Shown here: positions 39,738-48,431 of the stretch, piece by piece
How positions within the stretch are numbered: the stretch's first letter is position 1
Layout of the letters: each line of letters opens with the position of its first letter
NCBI RefSeq assembly: GCF_000189755.2
Contig: NZ_KI912183.1
Coordinates: 2,988,788-3,052,787 of the forward strand
DNA from: Desulfotomaculum nigrificans DSM 574
Lineage (GTDB): Bacteria; Bacillota; Desulfotomaculia; Desulfotomaculales; Desulfotomaculaceae
Direction of reading: 5' to 3'
DNA length: 64,000 nt
Notes under the pieces: generated by a model
What the model saw: only the letters and a program-made list of their open reading frames with translations
Databases searched by the model: none
Told to the model about the DNA's origin: nothing
Position numbers and translations under genes: made by a program

Positions 39738-40979
39738 ATGGTGGACAAACGGTTTATTAGGAGCCTTGATTATACACTGGTTATTGCTGTCCTTTTAATT
39801 ATCTGCTTTAGTTTGGTCATCATCAGCAGTGCTACCTTGGTTAGCAGCCCCAAGGATATTCGGGCGCACCAGGAAATGTTAAATAATAACGTATCCGGGG
39901 TAAATAGCGGCAACACCGTCGACGAACCCCTGAGCGTAACCATTGCTAAATACAGTAAGGTTTTATTTAGTGAATTTGTCAAAAAGCAGATTCTTTGGTT
40001 TATTCTAAGTTTATTTTTGGTGCTGGGGATACTGTCAGTACCTTATGAAGATTTCCGACGCCACCGGAAAACAATATATTTAGTCAATATTCTTTTACTA
40101 TTGGTGGTTTTATCACCCTTAGGTCATAGCGCCAAGGGTGCCACCAGGTGGATTAACCTGGGGCCCTTTTTGCTGCAACCTTCGGAATTTGCCAAACTAT
40201 TTATCATCATTACCTTTGCCGACTTCTTAACCAGAAGAGAGGGTAAATTAAATAATCTGAAAGAGCTGCTGCCCTGTTTTGTCCATATCGGTGTTCCCAT
40301 GCTGCTAATCCTGAAACAGCCGGATTTAGGTACCTCACTGGTGTTCATTGCGATTATGTTTGGAATGCTGTTTGTGGCCGGCGCTAACCCCAAATTACTG
40401 GCCACCCTGTTTTTTGGCGGCCTGGCGGTCGGTATAACCTGGGTATGGGCGCACTTCCAATTTGGCCTGTGGATACCTATGAAGGAATACCAACTGGACC
40501 GCCTGCTGGTTTTCCTGGACCCATGGAAACAGTGGCAGGGTGCCGGTTATCACGTGGTCCAGTCCCAGATTGCCATTGGTTCTGGTGGCTTAACCGGTAA
40601 GGGCATCTATAACGGCAGCCAGAACCAGCTCAACTTCTTACCCGAACAACACACCGACTTTATCTTTTCAGTGGTAGGAGAAGAACTGGGCTTTGTCGGT
40701 GTGACGACACTATTGCTCTTGTTCTTCATTGTTTTATACAGAGGGATTCGCATCGCCTCCCAGGCCAGAGACTTAAACGGTGCCCTGCTGGCCACCGGAG
40801 TAGTATCCATGCTAACCTTTCATATTTTAATTAACGTGGGCATGGTTTCCGGCATCATGCCTGTAACCGGTGTGCCCTTGCCATTGTTCAGTTACGGCGG
40901 CAGCAGCATGTTTACCAATATGTCGGCCATTGCTGTTTTGTTAAATGTGTATATGCGAAGGCAGAAGATAGTGTTCTAA
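39738..40979 (+). CDS. rodA: Rod shape-determining glycosyltransferase RodA
   Basis: SEDS-family peptidoglycan polymerase partnered with PBP2. The 413 residues form about ten membrane helices; conserved segments include GATRWINLGPFLLQPSEFAKL, PDLGTSLVF, GSQNQLNFLPEQHTDFIF and the closing FSYGGSSM. A 60-residue extracytoplasmic insertion lies between the first two helices (SSPKDIRAHQEM to YSKVLFSEF). ATG 39738 is preceded by TTAGGGGGTG. The gene is bracketed by palindromic repeat copies B and C. Confidence 0.94.
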   Translation: MVDKRFIRSLDYTLVIAVLLIICFSLVIISSATLVSSPKDIRAHQEMLNNNVSGVNSGNTVDEPLSVTIAKYSKVLFSEFVKKQILWFILSLFLVLGILSVPYEDFRRHRKTIYLVNILLLLVVLSPLGHSAKGATRWINLGPFLLQPSEFAKLFIIITFADFLTRREGKLNNLKELLPCFVHIGVPMLLILKQPDLGTSLVFIAIMFGMLFVAGANPKLLATLFFGGLAVGITWVWAHFQFGLWIPMKEYQLDRLLVFLDPWKQWQGAGYHVVQSQIAIGSGGLTGKGIYNGSQNQLNFLPEQHTDFIFSVVGEELGFVGVTTLLLLFFIVLYRGIRIASQARDLNGALLATGVVSMLTFHILINVGMVSGIMPVTGVPLPLFSYGGSSMFTNMSAIAVLLNVYMRRQKIVF

Positions 40980-41259
40980 GTGGTATTCCTTTGGGGGCAG
41001 CTGTTAGCCTTTAGGGTATTCCTTACGGGTCCTGTTGTTAGATTAAGGGATATTCCTTTGCGGTCCTGTTTCTAGTATTCGGGTATTTCTCGGGGGTCCA
41101 GTCACTGAGTGGCTGGACCTTTTCAGCTGGCTCAAGACCTTATAAGAAACCAGGCCCGTAAGGCCAACAACAAGACCCCAAGGCCTTACCCCTAAGTCTA
41201 AAAGCCAAAAGCCAATGGCCAACAGCTAACAGCCGCCCCCAAAGAAACTCCCATAAGCC
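40980..41259. repeat. Palindromic intergenic repeat, copy C
   Basis: No gene is supported. Units GGTATTCCTTTGGGGGCAGC (40982), GGTATTCCTTACGGGTCCTG (41015), GATATTCCTTTGCGGTCCTG (41049) and GGTATTTCTCGGGGGTCCAG (41082) follow at 33-34 bp. The central part (41109-41151) has TGGCTCAAGACCTTATA, nearly identical to copy B. The right arm ends with ACAGCTAACAGCCGCCCCC, the complement of the first unit (GGGGGCAGCTGTTAGCC), so the two edges can pair. Confidence 0.75.
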
Positions 41260-41271
41260 AAGTAGAGCTTG

Positions 41272-41299
41272 TCATATTTGTCCCTCCCCGTCATATACT
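41272..41299 (+). promoter_or_regulatory. Sigma-E-like promoter of the spoIVFA-spoIVFB operon
   Basis: TCATATT (41272-41278) and CATATACT (41292-41299) with 13 bp between resemble the sporulation sigma-E elements (KMATATT and CATACAnT). SpoIVFA and SpoIVFB are mother-cell proteins made under sigma-E in Bacillus, which fits. It lies 49 bp before the spoIVFA start. Confidence 0.55.
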
Positions 41300-41348
41300 G
41301 TAGTAATCATCGGACAGCTGTAAAGAAATACCCTGGGAGGGACAGGAA

Positions 41349-42218
41349 ATGAAAATCGGAAGAATTAGTTTTAGCAAGTTTAAAAAGAAGCGGATGGAAC
41401 CCCTGAACACTTACTATAACCCCGACGACTGGGCTTCGGCTTACAATTACAGCAGTCGCTGGCGGCGTAAAAAGACCAGGGGGGGCGGCTGGAAAACCTT
41501 CTATCGTATCGTTGTTGCCCTGGGTATTTTTGCCGTGCTGCTGGTAATCAAGGAATCACCGCACCCCTGGAGCCAACAGGCCAGAAATTCTTTAAAGGTA
41601 GCCTTAACCACTGAATGGGACATAACCCCGATGCTGGATAAGGCGGTGGAGATTGGTCTGAAAACCGTCAATATGGATTGGCCCCTGTTCCATGAACTAT
41701 CTAACCAGGCTGTGCCGGCCATGACTGAGAAAAAACAGGAAGCGGCCTGGACTATTCCTGTTTCCGGCCACCTGGTGCAGGAATTTGGCTGGGTGAAAAA
41801 CCCCGAAGATAACCTGGAGCGGTTTAACTCCGGCATTGATATTGCCGCGTCTGCCGGGTCACCGGTGAAGTCGGTGCAGCCGGGTAAAGTAAGCCGCATC
41901 GGCAGCGACCGAACCTACGGGGAATTTGTACTGGTTGAACACCGCAGGGGTGAATATGCCCTCTATGCCGGCGTCACCGATATTACTGTATCAGAGGGAG
42001 AGCAGGTCGAGGCAGGCCAGGTCATCGGCAAGGTGGCCCAGCCGGATAAAGGGGACCCGGTATTGCACTTTGAGGTGCGGGAGAATGACAAGTTAGTTGA
42101 CCCCTTAAGTAAAATAAGCCTCTCTTCCTTGCAGAGCGAATCAAATAATCAAGACAAGGCAGCGGCAAAGAAAGAAACAAAAGATAATAGCAAGTCACAG
42201 GAGACCACCAAACAATGA
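41349..42218 (+). CDS. spoIVFA: SpoIVFA-like protein with degenerate M23 peptidase domain
   Basis: 289-residue protein with a cytoplasmic basic N-terminus, one membrane helix (about 52-70) and an extracytoplasmic LytM/M23 domain (about 135-260). The first metal-binding His of M23 peptidases is replaced by Asn in RFNSGIDIA, and the last motif reads VLHFEVR, so zinc catalysis is unlikely. In Bacillus, SpoIVFA tethers and restrains the SpoIVFB protease until the forespore signal. It overlaps spoIVFB by four bases (ATGA), supporting the assignment. A lysine-rich tail follows the domain. Confidence 0.85.
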   Translation: MKIGRISFSKFKKKRMEPLNTYYNPDDWASAYNYSSRWRRKKTRGGGWKTFYRIVVALGIFAVLLVIKESPHPWSQQARNSLKVALTTEWDITPMLDKAVEIGLKTVNMDWPLFHELSNQAVPAMTEKKQEAAWTIPVSGHLVQEFGWVKNPEDNLERFNSGIDIAASAGSPVKSVQPGKVSRIGSDRTYGEFVLVEHRRGEYALYAGVTDITVSEGEQVEAGQVIGKVAQPDKGDPVLHFEVRENDKLVDPLSKISLSSLQSESNNQDKAAAKKETKDNSKSQETTKQ

Positions 42219-43096
42219 AGCTGGGGCGGTTCCTGGGTATAGAAGTCCGTTTTAACCTGCTGTTTATTGCCCTGCTGGGTTTGTACTTTGCGGCCGGCGT
42301 GTTGGAACGGGGTTTAATCATCTTTGCCGTGGTGTTGTTGCACGAACTGGCTCATACCCTGGCCGCCAGGCTACTGGGGATTAGAGTCATTGACATCGAA
42401 ATTCTGCCCTTTGGTGGTGTGGCCAGAGTGGGCGGGGAAATGAGCATCGATCCACCGAAGGAAATCATGGCCTCCCTGGCCGGTCCCCTGGCTAACCTGG
42501 TGCTGGTGGGATTAACAATGGGGCTGAAGAATTATGGCCTTTGGTCACAGGAATTAGGACCCTTTTTCTTGCAAATCAATCTTATGTTAGCCGCCTTCAA
42601 TTTACTGCCGGCACTACCTCTGGACGGCGGCAGAATTCTGCGGTCCGTACTGGCGGTGCAGATGGGTGTTTCCCGGGCCACCCTGGTGGCAGCCAGGTTA
42701 GGACAGGTTGTGGCGGTGCTGGTGGCCGGTTTGGGGATCATTGGGGTACTAAACATGATGTGCGGCCTGGATATAGTGATCATCGCCATGTTTGTCTTTT
42801 ACTCCGCTACTCAAGAGTTGCGCCTGGCCCCTTACCTATTTGTCCGGCACCTGGCCCAAAAGAAAGAAGAATTAACCAAGGCCGGTGTTTTACCGGCGGA
42901 GCAACTGGTGGCCCGGGAAGATGTGACCTTAAGGGAGATTGTCCAGTTGTTTGTGCCCCAGAAATTTCACCTGGTGATGTTGTTAGACAAGCAGATGCAA
43001 TATTTGGGCCTGATCAGTGAGGCCCAGGTGGTGGACGCCCTGTTTACGCACGGCATGCACTACCCGCTGGGGGAGTTAATTAAGAAAAAATCCTAA
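42215..43096 (+). CDS. spoIVFB: SpoIVFB-like site-2 intramembrane metalloprotease
   Basis: Family M50B protease that activates pro-sigma-K in the mother cell. The 293 residues contain the zinc motif HELAH in LLHELAHTLAARLLG, the second motif NLLPALPLDGGRILR with the metal-binding Asp, about six membrane helices, and a C-terminal CBS-like region (about 215-290). Start ATG overlaps the spoIVFA stop. Confidence 0.93.
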   Translation: MKLGRFLGIEVRFNLLFIALLGLYFAAGVLERGLIIFAVVLLHELAHTLAARLLGIRVIDIEILPFGGVARVGGEMSIDPPKEIMASLAGPLANLVLVGLTMGLKNYGLWSQELGPFFLQINLMLAAFNLLPALPLDGGRILRSVLAVQMGVSRATLVAARLGQVVAVLVAGLGIIGVLNMMCGLDIVIIAMFVFYSATQELRLAPYLFVRHLAQKKEELTKAGVLPAEQLVAREDVTLREIVQLFVPQKFHLVMLLDKQMQYLGLISEAQVVDALFTHGMHYPLGELIKKKS

Positions 43097-43119
43097 CCCA
43101 ATTTTATAAACAATTCCCT

Positions 43120-43148
43120 GACCCAAGTCAATTGGGTCTGTTGTTTTT
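43120..43148 (+). terminator. Terminator after spoIVFB
   Basis: Stem GACCCAA / TTGGGTC with a short GTCAA loop, followed by TGTTGTTTTT. Confidence 0.75.
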
Positions 43149-43293
43149 GGTAGCGGGTAATCTTTGCAGGATTTAATCTTTAGCATGTAGAAAGATTCTC
43201 CAGGAATATTTTTCCCGGCTGGTTTTGGCAATAATAAATTATGAATGCAATTATTTATGTTGCTACAGTTGCGTTAATATTGGAGGCAGATAA

Positions 43294-45171
43294 ATGCAGA
43301 AATTAGATAAGATACTGGCCCGGGTGCAGAAACCCGGTCGCTATGTCGGCGGTGAATGGAACGCTGTTAAAAAGGACTGGGATCAGGTTGACGTCAAGAT
43401 GGCCTTTGCCTTTCCGGATGTCTATGAAGTGGGGATGTCACACCTGGGCCTGCAAATCCTTTATCATGTGGTCAATAGCAGGAAGGATGCCCTGTTGGAG
43501 CGGGTTTTTGCACCCTGGACCGATATGGAAGAAGAAATGCGCAAGGAAAAAATTTTACTGTTTAGTTTAGAATCCCAGCGGCCGCTGGTGGATTTTGATA
43601 TTATCGGTTTCACCCTGCAGTATGAAATGAGTTTCAGCAACATCTTAAACATGCTGGATCTGGCCGGCCTGCCGGTGCGGGCCAAGCACCGGGATGCCAG
43701 CATGCCCTTAGTTATTGCCGGTGGCCCCTGCGCCTTTAACCCCGAGCCACTGGCGGACTTTATCGACCTGTTCGTCATAGGTGAAGGGGAAGAGATTATT
43801 CATGAACTGCTGGATACCTTTAAAGAACTGAGACAGCAGGGTGTGGACCGGGCCGCCATGCTGTACCAAATGGCCCAAAGCATCCCCGGGGTTTATGTAC
43901 CTTCCCTTTATGAAGTGAAGTATAACCAGGATGGCACAGTGGCCGGTGTGCAGCCCACCAAAGAGGGGGTACCGGCCAAGATTAGAAAAAGGGTGATCCG
44001 GGATTTTGATAATGTGCCCTTTCCCACCAACCCCATTGTCCCGTCTATGGGTGTGGTGCATGACCGGGCGATGGTGGAAGTGCTGCGGGGTTGTACCAGG
44101 GGCTGCCGTTTCTGCCAGGCCGGCGTGTTGTACCGGCCGGTACGGGAGAAAAAGCCGGCGACCCTGGTTCGCCAGGTGGAAGAGATGATTAAGAGCACCG
44201 GTCATGATGAGATTTCCCTCACCTCCCTCAGTACCGCGGACTATACCGGGGTGGCCCCGCTGGTGAAAAAACTGCTGGATATTTACGGCGAGCGGGGAGT
44301 CAACGTGTCTTTACCTTCTTTAAGGTTAGATGCCTTTTCCATTGACCTGGCCAAAGAAGTGCAAAAGGTGCGCAAAAGCGGCCTGACCTTTGCTCCGGAA
44401 GCAGGCACCCAGCGGCTTAGAGACGTCATCAATAAAAACGTCACCGAGCAAAACCTGGTGGATGCTGTGACCTCTGCCTTTCAAAACGGCTGGTCGTCAG
44501 TAAAACTGTATTTTATGATTGGTTTACCCACCGAGACCTACGAAGATCTGGACGGTATTGCCGAGATGGCCAGAAAAGTGGTGCAAATCGGCTACCAGTG
44601 CAAAGTGCCCCGCAACCGGTTGAAGGTAACGGTGAGCACTTCATCCTTTGTGCCCAAAGCCCATACCGCCTTTCAATGGGAACCCCAGGACACCCTGGAA
44701 GAACTGCGGGCCAAGCAAAAATACCTGAAAGAAAAACTGCGGGACCGGCACATTACCTACAACTGGCATGACCCGGAAACCAGCTTTATGGAAGCAGTTT
44801 TTGCCAAGGGTGATCGCCGTTTGGCCGCGGTGCTGGAAAAAGCCTGGTCCAAAGGTGTCCGTTTTGATGGCTGGTCCGAACATTTTCGCTACGATTTGTG
44901 GTTGCAGGCCTTTGCCGAAGCAGGTATTGACCCCAAATGGTACGCCTACAGAAGGATCAGCCACGATGAAGTACTGCCCTGGGACCATATTGAAGCCGGG
45001 GTGAGCAAACGCTTTTTAATCCGAGAACACCAACGGGCCATGAGCAGCCAGCCCACAGAAGACTGCCGGAGCGGTAGATGCACCGGCTGCGGCTTGTGCC
45101 CCAGCTTTGAAATTCGACCAAACATTCTGGGAGGTGCAGAGATTGACCCTATACAGGGTGAGATATTGTAA
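43294..45171 (+). CDS. TIGR03960-family B12-binding radical SAM protein
   Basis: 625-residue radical SAM enzyme with a cobalamin-binding-like N-terminal domain. The 4Fe-4S/SAM motif reads RGCTRGCRFCQAG (C-x3-C-x2-C) near 265-277. The C-terminus has a second cysteine-rich stretch, DCRSGRCTGCGLCPSF. The substrate is unknown; the family is regularly encoded next to a DUF2344 protein, RNase G and ribosomal protein L21, exactly as here, suggesting a role in RNA or ribosome modification, which is inference. ATG behind TTGGAGG. Confidence 0.92.
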   Translation: MQKLDKILARVQKPGRYVGGEWNAVKKDWDQVDVKMAFAFPDVYEVGMSHLGLQILYHVVNSRKDALLERVFAPWTDMEEEMRKEKILLFSLESQRPLVDFDIIGFTLQYEMSFSNILNMLDLAGLPVRAKHRDASMPLVIAGGPCAFNPEPLADFIDLFVIGEGEEIIHELLDTFKELRQQGVDRAAMLYQMAQSIPGVYVPSLYEVKYNQDGTVAGVQPTKEGVPAKIRKRVIRDFDNVPFPTNPIVPSMGVVHDRAMVEVLRGCTRGCRFCQAGVLYRPVREKKPATLVRQVEEMIKSTGHDEISLTSLSTADYTGVAPLVKKLLDIYGERGVNVSLPSLRLDAFSIDLAKEVQKVRKSGLTFAPEAGTQRLRDVINKNVTEQNLVDAVTSAFQNGWSSVKLYFMIGLPTETYEDLDGIAEMARKVVQIGYQCKVPRNRLKVTVSTSSFVPKAHTAFQWEPQDTLEELRAKQKYLKEKLRDRHITYNWHDPETSFMEAVFAKGDRRLAAVLEKAWSKGVRFDGWSEHFRYDLWLQAFAEAGIDPKWYAYRRISHDEVLPWDHIEAGVSKRFLIREHQRAMSSQPTEDCRSGRCTGCGLCPSFEIRPNILGGAEIDPIQGEIL

Positions 45172-45838
45172 AGACGGTCCGGCCCGCTTTAGCTCCCACC
45201 TGGACATGGTGCGCCAGTTTGACCGGGCCGCCCGCAGGGCCGGATTGCCGGTGGCATTTTCCGAGGGATTTAACCCTCACCCCAAGTTTAGTTTTGCCGC
45301 CCCGCTGCCCGTGGGTGTGGCGGGTTTAGACGAATATATGGATATGGAATTAACCCAACATATCGATCCCGCTGAGCTGGCCATGCGGTTGGATGCCAAT
45401 ATGCAGGAGGGCTATCGGATTTTAGATGTAAAGGAGATCACGGGAAGAGGCTCCTCTTTAATGGCCCTGGTGTCCCGGGCGGCTTACCGGGCCACCGCCA
45501 CTGTGCCCCCGGGTTATGGCGAACCGGAATTACAATCGGCCATTAAAGATATCCTGGATAGTAAAGAAATTTTTGTCACCAGAGAAATTAAAGGCAAAAC
45601 CAAACAAGTGGATATTCGTTCAGGAATTTTTAGGTTAGATGGTGGTGTCAAGGGGCATATACTGGAAATAAACATGGAATTACTGATCGGCAGTACAGGG
45701 AATGTGCGACCCACCGAAGTATTAGAAGAAATGTACCGGAACGGTGGAATTCCTGTTGACCCGGAAGACTTTCGTATTCAACGGGTGTCCCTGTATGCCG
45801 AGGGCGCCACTGGCCCGGTCTCTCTGTGGGAGGTTTAA
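45143..45838 (+). CDS. TIGR03936/DUF2344 radical SAM-associated protein
   Basis: 231-residue partner of the preceding radical SAM enzyme; in some organisms the two are fused. Recognisable: LYRVRYCKDGPARFSSHLDMV at the N-terminus (as two blocks, VRYCKDGPARF and SSHLDMVRQ) and SEGFNPHPKFSFAAPLPVG. TTG 45143 with GGGAGGTG eight bases upstream is chosen; the frame opens at 45107 within the upstream gene. It overlaps the upstream gene by 29 bp. Biochemical role unknown. Confidence 0.88.
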   Translation: MTLYRVRYCKDGPARFSSHLDMVRQFDRAARRAGLPVAFSEGFNPHPKFSFAAPLPVGVAGLDEYMDMELTQHIDPAELAMRLDANMQEGYRILDVKEITGRGSSLMALVSRAAYRATATVPPGYGEPELQSAIKDILDSKEIFVTREIKGKTKQVDIRSGIFRLDGGVKGHILEINMELLIGSTGNVRPTEVLEEMYRNGGIPVDPEDFRIQRVSLYAEGATGPVSLWEV

Positions 45839-45866
45839 GGGGACAGTGTAGGAGAGGAATGTCTAT

Positions 45867-47546
45867 ATGTTAAAAGAGATTGTCATTAATGCCCGGGATG
45901 AGGAAACCAGGGTGGCGGTGCTGGAGGATAAGATACCGGTTGAGGTTTACATAGAAAGGTCCCCCAATCAAAGGTTGGTTGGTAATATTTTTAAGGGCCG
46001 GGTGGAAAATGTACTGCCGGGTATGCAGGCGGCCTTTGTGGATATAGGTCTGGAGAAGAACGCCTTCCTCTACGTGGAAGATGCTCAGCCTTCCCGCAAC
46101 CCGGAAGCCGGCCAGAGTTCCACCCTTAATATTAATATAGGGGATATTTTAAAGCAGGGGCAAGAAATTATTGTCCAAATCGTTAAAGAACCCATCGGCA
46201 CTAAAGGACCTCGGGTAACCACCCATATTACTCTGCCGGGTCGGTATTTGGTGCTGATGCCCACCGTAGACTACGTTGGCATTTCCCGCCGCATCGAATC
46301 CGAAAAGGAGCGGGAGCGCCTGAAGGAGTTGGCCGGCCGGGTCAAACCTGAAGGTATGGGTGTGATTGTCCGAACGGTGGCAGAAGGGGTTTGTGAAGAA
46401 GAATTTAATCAGGATATTGTCCTGTTAACCAAGCTGTGGCGTAAAATTCAAAGCCGGGCGGCCAACTGCTCGGCCCCCAATTTACTGCACCGGGATTTGG
46501 AATTGGTGCAGCGGATGTTAAGGGATGTATTTAGCGAAGACGTGGACCGCTTAACTCTGGATTCCCGCAGCGAATACGAAAAGGTGCTGGAGATCCTTGA
46601 TATTATTGATCCCAAGCTGAAATTAAAAGTGTTCCTGGATGAGCGGGAAAATATCTTTGAAGATTACGGTATTTCGGTGGAACTTGAACGGGCCCTGAAA
46701 AGACGGGTGTGGCTAAAGTGCGGCGCTTACCTGGTCATTGACCAGGCCGAGGCCCTAACTGCCATTGACGTCAACACCGGCAAATTTGTGGGTAGCACCA
46801 ATCTGGAGGATACGGTGCTGCGGACCAACCTGGAAGCGGCCGTGGAGATAGCCCGCCAGTTAAGGTTGAGGAACCTGGGCGGCATCATTATTATCGACTT
46901 CATTGACATGGTGGAGGAAGCACACCGTAACCAGGTGCTGGCCACCCTGGAAGAGGAAATTAAAAAGGATAAAACCAAGACCAACATTTTGGGTATTACT
47001 CAATTAGGCCTGGTGGAAATGACCCGCAAAAAGGTGCGCCCGTCCCTGGCCGAAGTGGTGCAAAAACCATGTCCTTATTGTGAGGGGCGGGGTAAAGTGC
47101 TTTCCGAAGAAACAGTCAGTATTCATATCAAGACCCAGATTTACCAGTTGGCCCGGCAGACGATGGCAGATACCATCCTGGTGGAAGCAAATCCGATGGT
47201 GGCGGCCCGGCTCATTGGGGCGGGGGGCGTAAATCTCCGGGAACTGGAACAAAAAACCGGCAAGAACCTTTATATCAGGGGCAATGCCACCCACCATCTG
47301 GAACAGGTAACCATTAAACCGCTGTCCGGCCAGGATGAAGTGATTTCCCAAACATTGCCCGTTAAGCCTGGCGAAATTATTGAGGTAAAGGTGGAAGAAC
47401 CGCACATTTCCAATCCCCATGACGGTATCGCCCGGATGGATGGTTTCATTATTGACGTGGAAGGCGGCGGCTGTCTGGTGGGCGAGTGGGTTTCCGTGGA
47501 AGTGGTCAAGGTACACCGCACCTATGCCAAAGCCCGGCTGGTGTAA
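45867..47546 (+). CDS. rng: Ribonuclease G/E
   Basis: Endoribonuclease of the RNase E/G family (559 residues) that processes rRNA and decays mRNA. It has an S1 domain (about 35-120), the DNase I-like catalytic part with metal-binding Asp in AIDVNTG and IIIDFIDM, the zinc-link CPYCEGRG, and a C-terminal extension of about 130 residues after the zinc-link containing a TRAM/S1-like strand pattern. ATG 45867; 29 bp after the DUF2344 gene, probably one operon. Confidence 0.95.
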   Translation: MLKEIVINARDEETRVAVLEDKIPVEVYIERSPNQRLVGNIFKGRVENVLPGMQAAFVDIGLEKNAFLYVEDAQPSRNPEAGQSSTLNINIGDILKQGQEIIVQIVKEPIGTKGPRVTTHITLPGRYLVLMPTVDYVGISRRIESEKERERLKELAGRVKPEGMGVIVRTVAEGVCEEEFNQDIVLLTKLWRKIQSRAANCSAPNLLHRDLELVQRMLRDVFSEDVDRLTLDSRSEYEKVLEILDIIDPKLKLKVFLDERENIFEDYGISVELERALKRRVWLKCGAYLVIDQAEALTAIDVNTGKFVGSTNLEDTVLRTNLEAAVEIARQLRLRNLGGIIIIDFIDMVEEAHRNQVLATLEEEIKKDKTKTNILGITQLGLVEMTRKKVRPSLAEVVQKPCPYCEGRGKVLSEETVSIHIKTQIYQLARQTMADTILVEANPMVAARLIGAGGVNLRELEQKTGKNLYIRGNATHHLEQVTIKPLSGQDEVISQTLPVKPGEIIEVKVEEPHISNPHDGIARMDGFIIDVEGGGCLVGEWVSVEVVKVHRTYAKARLV

Positions 47547-47555
47547 AACCTCTGA

Positions 47556-47583
47556 TTGACAAATATAGCAGTTATGATAAAAT
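47556..47583 (+). promoter_or_regulatory. Sigma-A promoter for the L21-L27 transcript
   Basis: TTGACA at 47556-47561 and TAAAAT at 47578-47583, 16 bp apart, just after the rng stop. It precedes the leader and rplU. Confidence 0.75.
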
Positions 47584-47589
47584 ATTGAG

Positions 47590-47687
47590 CTGTAGGTTTC
47601 TTTTTGTTTTACCACCGCTCAGAAGAGGTGATAAAACCGGGTTTGCCGGTACCTTCATGGCGAGTCCTGATGACGGGAGGTGTAGAG
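47590..47687 (+). promoter_or_regulatory. Ribosomal protein L21 leader
   Basis: About 100 nt of structured-looking leader before rplU: ACCACCGCTCAGAAGAGGTG near 47611, then the conserved-looking CCGGGTTTGCCGGTACCTTC and GGCGAGTCCTGATGACGGG just before the ribosome-binding site. The stem CCGGGTTTGCCGG and the GAGTCCTGATGAC part resemble the Firmicutes L21 leader family, through which an L21-operon protein is thought to autoregulate. No long frame with a start site is present. Confidence 0.6.
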
Positions 47688-47999
47688 ATGTACGCAGTTG
47701 TTGCAACCGGTGGCAAGCAGTATAAGGTTCAGGAAGGGGACACCCTTTACATCGAAAAGCTGAATGCTGAAGCAGGTCAAAAGGTTGAATTAACCGATGT
47801 TCTGCTGGTGGAAAAGGATGGCCAGGTAAAGGTTGGCACCCCTAAAGTTGAAGGTGCTAAAGTTATTCTGAACGTTGTACGTCATGGTAAAGGCCGGAAA
47901 ATTATTGTTTTCAAATATAAGCCCAAGAAAAACTACCGCCGTAAAAAAGGCCATCGTCAGCCTTTTACCCAGGTGGTTGTGGAAAAGATTGAAGCTTAA
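47688..47999 (+). CDS. rplU: 50S ribosomal protein L21
   Basis: 103-residue large-subunit protein beginning [14 protein letters not shown] and ending in the basic [16 protein letters not shown] block. ATG 47688 follows GGGAGGTG; the frame extends upstream to 47604 only through the leader. It is followed directly by rpmA; the ysxB/prp gene often found between them is absent. Confidence 0.97.
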   Translation: MYAVVATGGKQYKVQEGDTLYIEKLNAEAGQKVELTDVLLVEKDGQVKVGTPKVEGAKVILNVVRHGKGRKIIVFKYKPKKNYRRKKGHRQPFTQVVVEKIEA

Positions 48000-48036
48000 T
48001 TTTTAACTTTTTATCACCGATAGGAGGTGGGATTTT

Positions 48037-48306
48037 ATGGCTCATAAGAAAGGGGTAGGTAGTTCACGGAACGGCCGGGATTCCGAAGCCAAACGACTGG
48101 GCGTCAAAGAAGGCGACGGTAAGTTTGTGACTGCCGGCAGCATCCTGGTAAGACAACGTGGCACCAAGATTTACCCGGGCCTGAATGTTGGCCGCGGCGG
48201 TGATGATACTCTGTTTGCTAAGGTTGATGGTATCGTTAAGTTTGAGCGGAAAGGCCGCGATAAAAAGCAAGTTAGCATTATCGTACCTGAGGTAGTTGCT
48301 CAGTAA
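48037..48306 (+). CDS. rpmA: 50S ribosomal protein L27
   Basis: 89-residue large-subunit protein near the peptidyl-transferase centre. It starts [19 protein letters not shown], i.e. without the N-terminal extension that many Firmicutes carry and that the Prp protease removes. No prp gene lies between rplU and rpmA, which fits. ATG behind TAGGAGGTG. A terminator follows. Confidence 0.97.
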   Translation: MAHKKGVGSSRNGRDSEAKRLGVKEGDGKFVTAGSILVRQRGTKIYPGLNVGRGGDDTLFAKVDGIVKFERKGRDKKQVSIIVPEVVAQ

Positions 48307-48313
48307 AATATTA

Positions 48314-48345
48314 AACCAGCCTGTTGAACGCAGGTTGGTTTTTTT
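48314..48345 (+). terminator. Intrinsic terminator after rpmA
   Basis: Stem AACCAGCCTG / CAGGTTGGTT (one G-T pair) with a short loop and a T tract. It lies within the first possible frame upstream of the spo0B-like gene. Confidence 0.88.
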
Positions 48346-48431
48346 ATATCACGGTCGGCAGGAAAATTAATCCATTTAGCGAATACCTTTGGCTAGATCA
48401 TGGAAAGATCAGTCGAAAGGATGTAATTACT

